53,440 bases of DNA from an uncultured Lachnospiraceae bacterium. GTDB taxonomy: Bacteria; Bacillota; Clostridia; Lachnospirales; Lachnospiraceae. Position 1 is the stretch's first letter; each line of letters opens with the position of its first letter. The translations under genes were made by a program, and so were the position numbers. Below are positions 7,409-15,313 of the stretch, piece by piece. Under the pieces are notes generated by a model. That model saw only the letters and a program-made list of their open reading frames with translations. It ran no database searches and had not been told where the DNA came from. The DNA lies in assembly GCA_910586405.1 (NCBI GenBank), contig CAJUII010000008.1:1-53440 (forward strand), read 5' to 3'.

Positions 7409-9091
7409 ATGCTGAGTTTTAAAATGAATATGCCCTTTTACCTGATGGTTTTTTATGGAAGCGTCATGATCATAGCTGTTTTCATACTGCGTGGTCTGCT
7501 TCGAAACAAGCTGCCCAAGTTTGTATTTCCAATTTTATGGGGCGCAATCCTGCTGCGCCTGCTCGTACCATTCTCACTGAGCAGCCCGCTGAGTATGCAA
7601 ATTCCTGAATTTTTGCTGACAATCTCGAATGATGAGATTGCTTATGCCGGCGCTATCACAGAGGATATTCCCGCAGTACAGCCTTCCTATGCGACAGAGG
7701 CCGTTGAGGGAACCGCAGTGCACGCCGCCATCACGGAGAATATTCCCGCAGAGCAGCCTTCCTACGCGATAGAAACTGTTGAGGAAACCGCAGCGCGCAC
7801 CATCGCGATTGGCTATAAAGATGTCTGCTCCACTGCGTTGCCGTATCATGTATTTATTTACATCTATATCGCTGGCATCTTTGTCACGGCTGGCATTCTG
7901 CTCTCGCAGAAATACCGCTATACAAAATGTCTGAAAGGCTCCCTCTTAATAGAACACAATGAGATTATCAACACACTGCTGCGCGAGATGGATATGGGAC
8001 AAACTCTAGTCTTTACCAATGATGAGATTGCATCCCCGCTGGTGAGCGGTCTGATCGCACCGAAGCTTTATCTGCCCACGCGGATGGATTTTGACAGCAC
8101 AGAGCTGCTACGCCACATCCTCTGTCATGAAACCATGCATATCCGCCGCAGAGATAACGTTGTCAAGGCCGTCATGCTCCTTGCGCTCTGCGCACACTGG
8201 TTTAATCCGTTGGTGTGGCTGATGTCCAAAGCACTGTGTTCTGACCTGGAAACCGCATGTGACGAGGCGGTTCTGCGCCTGTACAACGATGAGGACGCAC
8301 GCAAAAGCTATGCATACAGCCTGCTCGCCATGGCAATCACCGGAAACCGCCCAACTCTGCTCTACAGTGCTTTCTCCAAGACAGAAGTCGAGCGGCGCAT
8401 CCAGAGTGTGCTGCATTACCGCAAAGCCTCCGTCTCCATGCTGGCACTTTCAATCTGCCTGGTGCTTAGTGGTTCCGTTGTGTTTGCCACTGCTGGCCAA
8501 GCGCCCTTCTCGCCCTATCTGACAGCCTTTTGTTCCTCTGACAGCTCCCGCTGGGGTGTGAGGGTCACTCTAACTCGGGGTGTCTCTCTGGGAAATGATG
8601 CACAATCGCGCGCAGAACAGATCATCTTTGACGTGATGCACGCAGATCAAACAAACGACCCGGATGTTCTGACTGCCCAGATTACCGCCGCGCTATCTGA
8701 AGCATTTCATATTGAAAAAACCGCGTTTTCTCTTGAGCTTTCACTCTGTCTGAACCGGGAGGAGCTTTTTGAGGAGTACGCCCGCTGGGGACTTGTCCGC
8801 ATTGAAAAAGAAAATGACACCATGCTGTACAACAAAGAAACCATACGAACCTATTCTGATAAAGCCCTCGGAAGATACATGTCTCAGCCCAAAGGAGATG
8901 TCGATCTCACGGTTGTGCGCGATCGGCTAGGCTACATCACGGCTATTGATGCCGTCCGCGAAGGAGACGCCGCCTACGATCAACGCACGCGAGAGATTGA
9001 TCAGCACATTCGCCGATATGACGATGTTCCTGTCACGCAGGAGAAAGAAATCTCTGCAAATACAAGAGTACAAGAGGCTTATGCCTACTGA
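7409..9091 (+). CDS. BlaR1/MecR1-like M56 membrane metallopeptidase
   Basis: 560 residues, directly after the BlaI-type gene. The N-terminal half has several transmembrane segments (LMVFYGSVMIIAVFILRGLL, VFIYIYIAGIFVTAGILL) and the M56 zinc motif HETMH at residues 240-244, with the downstream glutamate in SDLETACDEAVL. A further hydrophobic segment (SMLALSICLVLSGSVVFATAG) precedes about 185 extracytoplasmic residues. Unlike BlaR1, this C-terminal part has no SxxK/SxN/KTG penicillin-binding signature, so the sensed signal is probably not a beta-lactam bound covalently. Residues about 82-131 hold a tandem 25-residue duplication. The 3' end overlaps the convergent aminopeptidase gene by seven bases. 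Confidence 0.87.
   Translation: MLSFKMNMPFYLMVFYGSVMIIAVFILRGLLRNKLPKFVFPILWGAILLRLLVPFSLSSPLSMQIPEFLLTISNDEIAYAGAITEDIPAVQPSYATEAVEGTAVHAAITENIPAEQPSYAIETVEETAARTIAIGYKDVCSTALPYHVFIYIYIAGIFVTAGILLSQKYRYTKCLKGSLLIEHNEIINTLLREMDMGQTLVFTNDEIASPLVSGLIAPKLYLPTRMDFDSTELLRHILCHETMHIRRRDNVVKAVMLLALCAHWFNPLVWLMSKALCSDLETACDEAVLRLYNDEDARKSYAYSLLAMAITGNRPTLLYSAFSKTEVERRIQSVLHYRKASVSMLALSICLVLSGSVVFATAGQAPFSPYLTAFCSSDSSRWGVRVTLTRGVSLGNDAQSRAEQIIFDVMHADQTNDPDVLTAQITAALSEAFHIEKTAFSLELSLCLNREELFEEYARWGLVRIEKENDTMLYNKETIRTYSDKALGRYMSQPKGDVDLTVVRDRLGYITAIDAVREGDAAYDQRTREIDQHIRRYDDVPVTQEKEISANTRVQEAYAY
7652..7801 (+). repeat. 75-base in-frame tandem duplication inside the M56 peptidase gene
   Basis: Copy 1 (7652-7726) encodes AITEDIPAVQPSYATEAVEG and five more residues; copy 2 (7727-7801) encodes AITENIPAEQPSYAIETVEE and five more. 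The unit is exactly 75 bases, so the frame is kept. It lies in the predicted extracytoplasmic loop between two transmembrane segments. Confidence 0.9.
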
Positions 9092-10386
9092 GCAAAGAAC
9101 AATGATGCAAGACGGGTCAGAGCCATAATATCCCTTGTGCCGCCTGTCTCATACGCAGAATGCATGGCAAGCTGCGGCAGTCCGATATCTGCCGCTGCCA
9201 TGGAAACCTGCGTCATCGCTAAATTTCCAAGTGTCCTGCCGCCAGGAATATCTGAATTGTTGGCGTAAATCTGCAACGGGATATCATTATCCCTGCATAA
9301 TCGTTTCACATATGCCGCTGAGAAGGCATCTGTCGCATACTTCTGTCCGCCATGGTATTTGAGCACGACACCATTGTTCAGATAAGGACGATTGGTTGGA
9401 TCTGCCTTTCCTCCCTGATTGGGATGACAAGCATGTCCATTGTCCGCGCTGAGCATCAAACTATCTGCCATCCATGTGCGGTAGATTCTGCTGTCCACAC
9501 CAAACCCCGCGGCGATATTTTCCAATGTATCCCTAAAAAATGTAGAATCCGCGCCCTGCCTGGTGAGGCTTCCTACCTCTTCGTTGTCAAAGACCGCAAG
9601 CACATCAATATACTGCGAAGGTTTTCCTTGGAGGAGTCCTTGGAGTCCGGCAAAAACGCAGGCGAGATCGTCATACCGCGGTGTCATGATAAATTCATCC
9701 TTCGCCCCGGCAAGAACTGCTCTCTCACAATTCTCAACATACAAATCATAGGAGAGAATATCCTGTGTTCCCAGGGCATCCGCAAGGAGTGCGCACAGAG
9801 TACCTTTTGATGCGCTGCCTCTGTGCGCCGGGTCCCCCATCGTCAGCAGCGGCAGCATATCACTCTGCGCGCTGAATGCCACACCACTGTTCATATTCGC
9901 ATTCATATGAATCGCCAAGTTTGGTATCATGCAGAGATTGTCTTTTAACCGGACAGTCTTTGTCACGATTTCTCCTGCCTCCTCCACACAGACCCGCCCT
10001 GCGATTGTGAGCGGTCTGTCAAGCCATGTGGAGAGAATCATTTTGCCATATGGTTCCGTATTGACGCTGACATAGACGCCCTCTCTGTCCAACTCTGGAT
10101 TCTCCTTGACCTTAAAGGCAGGCGAATCAGAATGCGCCGCATACACATGAAAGCCCTTGATCTGGCCAAGTTCACAGTCCGGCAGCCGAAACGCCATCAC
10201 AGACGAATCATTGCGCGCCACAAAATAGCTGCCGCCTTGATCAAGCGTCCAGAGCTTTTTCTCCGAAAGCGCTGTAAACGCTGCCTGCAAAAGAGTTTTC
10301 TCGATATTCTCTACTGCGTGGTAGCTTGTCAAACTGCTGTCCAAAAAGTTCATTAATTCCTGTATCAATCCTTCTGTCATTTCCAT
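9085..10386 (-). CDS. M18-family aminopeptidase (aspartyl aminopeptidase type)
   Basis: 433 residues, the usual length for the family. Metal-binding and catalytic motifs are present: AAHSDSPAFKVKENPE (first zinc histidine), DRPLTIAGRV, FDNEEVGSLTRQGADS (catalytic and bridging acids) and the final zinc histidine in LAMHSAYETGG. The enzyme is a cytoplasmic, dodecamer-forming di-zinc exopeptidase that removes N-terminal, usually acidic, residues. The ATG at 10386 follows GGAGG by about ten bases. It starts 14 bases after radA, so it is probably the last gene of that transcript. Its last seven bases overlap the convergent M56 gene. Confidence 0.92.
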   Translation of the reverse strand: MEMTEGLIQELMNFLDSSLTSYHAVENIEKTLLQAAFTALSEKKLWTLDQGGSYFVARNDSSVMAFRLPDCELGQIKGFHVYAAHSDSPAFKVKENPELDREGVYVSVNTEPYGKMILSTWLDRPLTIAGRVCVEEAGEIVTKTVRLKDNLCMIPNLAIHMNANMNSGVAFSAQSDMLPLLTMGDPAHRGSASKGTLCALLADALGTQDILSYDLYVENCERAVLAGAKDEFIMTPRYDDLACVFAGLQGLLQGKPSQYIDVLAVFDNEEVGSLTRQGADSTFFRDTLENIAAGFGVDSRIYRTWMADSLMLSADNGHACHPNQGGKADPTNRPYLNNGVVLKYHGGQKYATDAFSAAYVKRLCRDNDIPLQIYANNSDIPGGRTLGNLAMTQVSMAAADIGLPQLAMHSAYETGGTRDIMALTRLASLFFAQ

Positions 10387-10400
10387 TATACAAGTACCTC

Positions 10401-11759
10401 CTATATCACATCGATGGCCTCCCCAATGCCACCGACGCCTATCACTCTGATTCCATCTATCATATCCATTCCCTCAAGATTTACCCGCGGCATGATGACT
10501 GTCTCATAGCCAAGCTTTCTCGCTTCCTGAACACGCTGCTGCGCCATTGTCACAGCGCGCACCTCACCGCTTAATCCCACCTCGCCAAACACGATCGTTT
10601 TCTCATCGACAGGGCGGTTTTTGAAGCTGGAAACAATCGCCATAATCAACCCCAAATCAATCGCCGGTTCACTGATTTTCATACCTCCTGCGAGATTCAC
10701 GTAGGCATCACAGTCCCCTATCTGCAATCCAAGGCGCTTCTCTAACACCGCCATCAACAGATTGACCCTGTTGAAATCCGTTCCCGTCGTCTGTCGTCTG
10801 GGAATCCCAAAGTTCGTCCTGCACACAAGCGCTTGTATCTCGATCAAAATTGGTCTGGTACCTTCCACTGAGCAGACAACGACAGAGCCGCTCGCACCTA
10901 CAGGTTTCCCGCTCAGCATGTACTCCGAGGGATTTTCCACCTCGATCAGTCCCTCCTTGCGCATCTCAAACACACCGATTTCATTGGTGGAGCCAAAACG
11001 ATTCTTGACCCCACGCAGGATTCTGTATGATGCATATCTGTCACCCTCAAAATACAAAACGGTATCTACCATGTGCTCCAACACTCTTGGTCCTGCCACC
11101 GTTCCTTCCTTTGTCACATGTCCCACAATAAAGATCGAAATTCCCATCCCCTTTGCCAATTGCAAAAATACATTTGTTGCCTCCCTTACCTGAGAGACAC
11201 TGCCCGGCGCTGAGGTCACTGCCTCCTGGTACATCGTCTGAATCGAATCAATAATGACCACCTCCGGTTTGGTGTGGCGTATCGTCTCCTCCACGACACC
11301 AAGATTTGTCTCACACAGCAAAAACATCGTGTCACGAAATTCGCCAATCCGATTGGCTCTGAGCTTGATCTGTTTGAGTGATTCCTCCCCTGATATATAG
11401 AGAATCCTCCTGCCCGCATTCGCAAGCAGCCTGCACATCTGCAATAACAATGTTGATTTCCCAATGCCGGGGTCGCCGCCTACCAATGTCAGAGAACCCT
11501 GCATGATGCCTCCGCCCAGCACACGGTCAAGCTCAGCGATGCCAGTGTGCAGACGCTCCTCCTCCCGCATAGAGATAGCGCCAATCTCAACAGGCTTTGC
11601 CGCTTCCCGAAAAGGAGTGATCTTGGAGCCTCCTGTCACATTGACCTTCTCCTCCACAAAAGTATTCCATTTTTTGCAGGCAGGACATTGTCCCATCCAC
11701 TTTGATGATTCATGTCCGCACTCCTGACAAAAAAATACAGTGGTGCTCTTTTTTGCCAT
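10401..11759 (-). CDS. radA: DNA repair protein RadA (Sms)
   Basis: 452 residues, full length. It has the C4 zinc finger (CQECGHESSKWMGQCPACKKW), a RecA-like ATPase with Walker A GGDPGIGKST, the RadA-specific KNRFGSTNE motif and a C-terminal Lon-like domain (NLAGGMKISEPAIDLGL, then FGEVGLSGEVRAV). RadA promotes branch migration of recombination intermediates. In many Firmicutes radA follows clpC, and the same order holds here with one small gene between. The ribosome site AAGGAGA precedes the ATG. Confidence 0.97.
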   Translation of the reverse strand: MAKKSTTVFFCQECGHESSKWMGQCPACKKWNTFVEEKVNVTGGSKITPFREAAKPVEIGAISMREEERLHTGIAELDRVLGGGIMQGSLTLVGGDPGIGKSTLLLQMCRLLANAGRRILYISGEESLKQIKLRANRIGEFRDTMFLLCETNLGVVEETIRHTKPEVVIIDSIQTMYQEAVTSAPGSVSQVREATNVFLQLAKGMGISIFIVGHVTKEGTVAGPRVLEHMVDTVLYFEGDRYASYRILRGVKNRFGSTNEIGVFEMRKEGLIEVENPSEYMLSGKPVGASGSVVVCSVEGTRPILIEIQALVCRTNFGIPRRQTTGTDFNRVNLLMAVLEKRLGLQIGDCDAYVNLAGGMKISEPAIDLGLIMAIVSSFKNRPVDEKTIVFGEVGLSGEVRAVTMAQQRVQEARKLGYETVIMPRVNLEGMDMIDGIRVIGVGGIGEAIDVI

Positions 11760-11773
11760 GTCCCTCTCCTTAC

Positions 11774-11809
11774 AGAAGGATACCCCCTCATTTGAGGAGG
11801 TATCCTTCT
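11774..11809 (-). other. Long hairpin between the 137-residue gene and radA
   Basis: Seventeen-base arms with one mismatch (AGAAGGATACC at the left edge, GGTATCCTTCT at the right). There is no T-run on the minus strand; the radA ribosome site follows within ten bases. It could be a weak attenuator or an RNA processing or stability element rather than a full terminator. Confidence 0.6.
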
Positions 11810-11825
11810 TTCATCTATAAAATAT

Positions 11826-12239
11826 TTACTTTTTTACAATTTTTACTTCGACCTCACCTGATCCCTCAAGCTCCACACTGACGCTGAGCTTTCCTGACAG
11901 GTTCGTCTTCATGACGCCTGCGCTCTCTCCGGCTACAATCACCTCATATTCGGAATCATCCGCTGCGCCCACAGTAATCTGTGCATCCTGGCTTCCTTCC
12001 ACGGTAAAAGACATGCCACCCTCGCTCTCACAAAAATCATGAACAGAAGTACCGGGAACAGATTCATATAAAAACAAGCCATTCTTCTCCAGCTTCGTCA
12101 TCGCCTGATACGTCTTTACCTTGTACAAGTCCCCAGCATGTTCATAATCCTCAAGCTTTGCCTTCGCTGCCAGCTCATGATTACCAAAGCTGATATTTCC
12201 GTTACTCTCAGAGCGTAGCAATTCATCAATTACTGCCAT
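11826..12239 (-). CDS. Conserved Lachnospiraceae-type protein of unknown function (137 aa)
   Basis: The ATG at 12239 has GGAGG nine bases upstream. The protein has an N-terminal segment ISFGNHELAAKAKLEDYEHAGDLYKVKTY and a beta-rich C-terminal half (SFTVEGSQDAQITVG, VMKTNLSGKLSVSVELEG). No signal peptide or membrane segment is visible. From memory, close relatives in Clostridia are often auto-labelled endosialidase, but I see no glycosidase motif and would not use that name. It lies between clpC and radA on the same strand. Confidence 0.8.
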   Translation of the reverse strand: MAVIDELLRSESNGNISFGNHELAAKAKLEDYEHAGDLYKVKTYQAMTKLEKNGLFLYESVPGTSVHDFCESEGGMSFTVEGSQDAQITVGAADDSEYEVIVAGESAGVMKTNLSGKLSVSVELEGSGEVEVKIVKK

Positions 12240-12327
12240 TTCATTTGTCCTCCTAAAAGTTCATAAGAATTAATTTTTACCTACTCTAACATCATATACT
12301 ATATTCTGAACTTTTTCCAGAAATTTT

Positions 12328-14787
12328 TCAAACTTCTTTAGACTCCTTGACCGTAAAAGTCACTTTATCGCCGCGCACGCCAGCGGATACCGCATCGCCC
12401 CTCTTTACCCTGCCTTCCAGGATTGCCGTGGCGAGTTCATTCTCCACCACATTCTGTATCGCACGCTTAAGCGGTCTGGCGCCCATTTTCAGCTCCGAAT
12501 GGTTTTTCACCAGATACTCCTTCAATGTGTTGGTGAAGGACAGATCGATATCCATCTGTGTCCTGCACCGCTCACAGAGGTTTTTGGAGAGCAGTGTGAC
12601 AATCTGTTTCATATCCTGCTCTGTCAACGGGTGGAACACCATGATCTCATCAATACGGTTGATAAACTCTGGTTTAAACAGGCGCTTCACTTCCTCCATA
12701 ACACCGGATTTCATCTTATTATAGTCCGCCTCTGCGTCCCTCTTGGCAGCAAATCCAAGATTCTTGGGATCTACAATGCGCTGCGCCCCCGCATTGGAGG
12801 TCATGATCAATATCGTATTCTTAAAGCTGACTTTTCTGCCCTTGGAATCTGTGATATGACCATCATCGAGCACTTGCAGCAGGATATTAAATACATCTGG
12901 ATGTGCTTTTTCGATCTCATCAAACAGCACGACCGAGTACGGCGACCGGCGCACCTTCTCACTGAGCTGTCCACCCTCCTCAAAGCCTACATAGCCCGGA
13001 GGAGAGCCCACCATCTTAGACACGGAATGAGACTCCATATACTCTGACATATCTACACGAATCAGCGCATTCTCAGAGCCAAACATCGCCTCGGCAAGCG
13101 CTTTGGACAGCTCTGTCTTGCCGACACCTGTCGGACCGAGAAACAAGAATGACCCGATGGGTCTGTTCGGGTCCTGCAATCCCACACGACCGCGCTTCAT
13201 AGTCTGTGCCACCGCAGTGACTGCCTCCTCCTGACCGATGACACGCTTGTGAAGAATCGACTCGAGCTTTAGCAGGCGCTCACTCTCCTTCTGTGTCAGC
13301 TTTTTCACAGGGATCTTCGTCCAGTTTGCCACCACCTCCGCGATTTCATTCTCTGTCACGACAAGGACCTTTTCCTCTTGATTTTTCTCATACTTACTCA
13401 CTGCCTTGTCATACTTCTTAATCAACTCATCCTGCGCTTTGCGGAGCTCTGCCGCCTGTGTGAAAGCTTCCATTCGAATCGACCGCTCAATCTGAAGATC
13501 ATATTTCTTGATCTGCGCTGTCATCTCCTTAAAGCTGTCAGGCACATTCATATTCTTAATCTTGATTGCCGCCGACGCCTCATCGATCAGATCGATCGCT
13601 TTGTCTGGAAGATTTCTGTCATTGATATAGCGGTCTGAAAGCTTTACTGCCGCCTCGATCGCCTCCTGTGTGATTGTCACCTTATGGTGTTCCTCGTACT
13701 TGTAGGCAACACCGTTCAGAATCTCAACAGCTTCACTCTCGGTTGGCTCCTCCACCATCACTGGCTGGAAGCGCCGCTCCAATGCCGCATCCTTCTCAAT
13801 ATACTTGCGGTACTCTGCGATGGTCGTCGCGCCAATGAGCTGTATCTCTCCTCTTGACAAAGATGGTTTGAGAATGTTGGAGGCATCGATCGCCCCCTCC
13901 GCACCGCCTGCGCCGATGAGCGTATGGATTTCATCCAGGAACAGATAGATATTGCCCGCATCGATCACTTCCTTGATCACTCTCTTGATGCGCTCCTCAA
14001 ACTCTCCGCGGTATTTAGACCCCGCCACCATGCCCGCAAGATCAAGCGTCACTACCCGCTTGTTCCGAACGGTATCTGGCACATCACCATTGACAATGCG
14101 AAGCGCCAGCCCCTCCGCAATGGCAGTCTTGCCCACACCAGGCTCACCGATGAGACACGGATTGTTCTTGGTGCGCCTTGACAAAATCTGCACAACGCGC
14201 ATAATCTCTGTCTCCCTGCCTACGACAGGATCAAGCTTCCCCTCCTTAGCCAGATAAGTCAGATCCCGGCTGTACTGGTTCAAGGTCTGTGTCGTGCCAT
14301 AGCTCTTCTTTTTGTTCCTGTTCTTGTTCAAATCATCCTTGTGCTGGTTGATATCCTCTCCCATGGCAATCAATGTATCCATATACAGCTTCTGCACATT
14401 GACGCCAATCGTATTTAGCAGCCGCAGTCCAACGTTCTCACCCTCTCTGATAATCGCAAGCAGGATATGTTCTGTTCCTGTCTGCTGGCTCTTGAACTTT
14501 TCTGCCAGTCTGTGACTGTCCTCAAGCACCTTCGCCGCCCTCGGCGAATATCCGTCCCGCTCAAGCAGGGCAACATTTCCCTCCGGTGCGATCAACTCCT
14601 TGATCATGCTGATTAGCTGCACCTCATCCACACCATTATCAGAGAGCACCCTCGCTGCGACTCCTGTCTTTTCCTTCAAAAGTCCTACCAAAATATGCTC
14701 ACTTCCGATATAGCTTTGATGCAAGTCCTTTGCCGCCTTTGCCGCCTTCTGTAATGCCACCTTTGCTTTATCTGTAAACTGCTGCAT
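12328..14787 (-). CDS. clpC: ATP-dependent Clp protease ATPase subunit ClpC
   Basis: 819 residues. Order: a Clp N-domain with two repeats (SEHILVGLLKE and TEHILLAIIRE), first AAA+ module with Walker A GEPGVGKT and LFLDEIHTLIGAG, a middle coiled-coil region (about 410-470) as in ClpC, second AAA+ module with GPTGVGKTELSKALA and VVLFDEIEKAHPDV, then a ClpB-type D2-small domain. ClpC unfolds substrates for ClpP and in Firmicutes usually works with the adaptors MecA or McsB. Here ctsR, mcsA and mcsB are absent from its upstream side; a GntR regulator is 29 bases before it. Confidence 0.96.
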   Translation of the reverse strand: MQQFTDKAKVALQKAAKAAKDLHQSYIGSEHILVGLLKEKTGVAARVLSDNGVDEVQLISMIKELIAPEGNVALLERDGYSPRAAKVLEDSHRLAEKFKSQQTGTEHILLAIIREGENVGLRLLNTIGVNVQKLYMDTLIAMGEDINQHKDDLNKNRNKKKSYGTTQTLNQYSRDLTYLAKEGKLDPVVGRETEIMRVVQILSRRTKNNPCLIGEPGVGKTAIAEGLALRIVNGDVPDTVRNKRVVTLDLAGMVAGSKYRGEFEERIKRVIKEVIDAGNIYLFLDEIHTLIGAGGAEGAIDASNILKPSLSRGEIQLIGATTIAEYRKYIEKDAALERRFQPVMVEEPTESEAVEILNGVAYKYEEHHKVTITQEAIEAAVKLSDRYINDRNLPDKAIDLIDEASAAIKIKNMNVPDSFKEMTAQIKKYDLQIERSIRMEAFTQAAELRKAQDELIKKYDKAVSKYEKNQEEKVLVVTENEIAEVVANWTKIPVKKLTQKESERLLKLESILHKRVIGQEEAVTAVAQTMKRGRVGLQDPNRPIGSFLFLGPTGVGKTELSKALAEAMFGSENALIRVDMSEYMESHSVSKMVGSPPGYVGFEEGGQLSEKVRRSPYSVVLFDEIEKAHPDVFNILLQVLDDGHITDSKGRKVSFKNTILIMTSNAGAQRIVDPKNLGFAAKRDAEADYNKMKSGVMEEVKRLFKPEFINRIDEIMVFHPLTEQDMKQIVTLLSKNLCERCRTQMDIDLSFTNTLKEYLVKNHSELKMGARPLKRAIQNVVENELATAILEGRVKRGDAVSAGVRGDKVTFTVKESKEV

Positions 14788-14816
14788 TTTTCTATGCCTC
14801 CATGTTATATTAATTC

Positions 14817-15194
14817 TTACAGTTCTGTTTCATAGCCCTCGTATATCTCGTCGATCAGCGCATGGACTTCCTCCCTGGAAATCTGCTTGCAGCTACTCTT
14901 TGCCAGCAGCACCTGCATATCCCGCTTCAAGTCCTCTCTCGCCTGCATCTTGTCAATATCAATGGCGATCACAGCACCTTTTCTTCTGTCTACTTTCACA
15001 AAGCCTTCCTGCTTCAAAACAGAGTATGCCTTATTTACAGTATGCATGTTAATGCCGATTGTATCCGCAAGCTGTCTCACAGAGGGAAGTGTATCTCCCT
15101 CCTGAAACTGAGACGTGGCAATCCCGATGATAATCTGATTGCGCAGTTGTAGATAAAGGGCCTCATCACTGTTAAAATCAATCTCTATATACAT
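14817..15194 (-). CDS. GntR-family (YtrA-like) transcriptional regulator
   Basis: 125 residues from the ATG at 15194 (MYIEIDFNSDEALYLQ), with AAAGGAG upstream; a longer frame to 15257 adds residues unlike the family. The winged helix-turn-helix is typical (LYLQLRNQIIIGIA, TLPSVRQLADTIGINMHTVNKAYSVLKQEGFV). The short C-terminus lacks a FadR, HutC or aminotransferase domain, as in the YtrA subgroup. Such short regulators usually control a neighbouring ABC transporter; here the next gene is clpC, which is unusual. Same strand and close spacing suggest cotranscription. Confidence 0.88.
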   Translation of the reverse strand: MYIEIDFNSDEALYLQLRNQIIIGIATSQFQEGDTLPSVRQLADTIGINMHTVNKAYSVLKQEGFVKVDRRKGAVIAIDIDKMQAREDLKRDMQVLLAKSSCKQISREEVHALIDEIYEGYETEL

Positions 15195-15228
15195 ATCTAC
15201 CCACGCTCCTTTACCTGCTGTTATATAG

Positions 15229-15257
15229 ATTGTAGCACAATGAACCTGTGCATACAA
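15229..15257 (-). promoter_or_regulatory. Candidate promoter of the gntR-clpC group
   Basis: On the minus strand TTGTAT (15252-15257), 17 bases, TACAAT (15229-15234). It lies 35 bases before the GntR start codon. Confidence 0.5.
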
Positions 15258-15260
15258 GCG

Positions 15261-15304
15261 TTTTTTAAAAAGAACCTGTCTGACTACAGTGATCAGACAA
15301 GTCC
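15261..15304 (-). terminator. Terminator after the SH3b repeat protein
   Basis: Minus-strand stem of about twelve pairs around TTGTCTGA / TCAGACAG (15275-15303), followed by TTTTTAAAAAA. It ends the long nucleotide-synthesis transcript and separates it from the gntR-clpC group. Confidence 0.8.
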
Positions 15305-15313
15305 TTTTATCCT

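Noticed and set aside
7053..9091. Beta-lactam resistance operon
   Set aside because: No beta-lactamase or penicillin-binding protein gene is present, and the sensor lacks a penicillin-binding domain.
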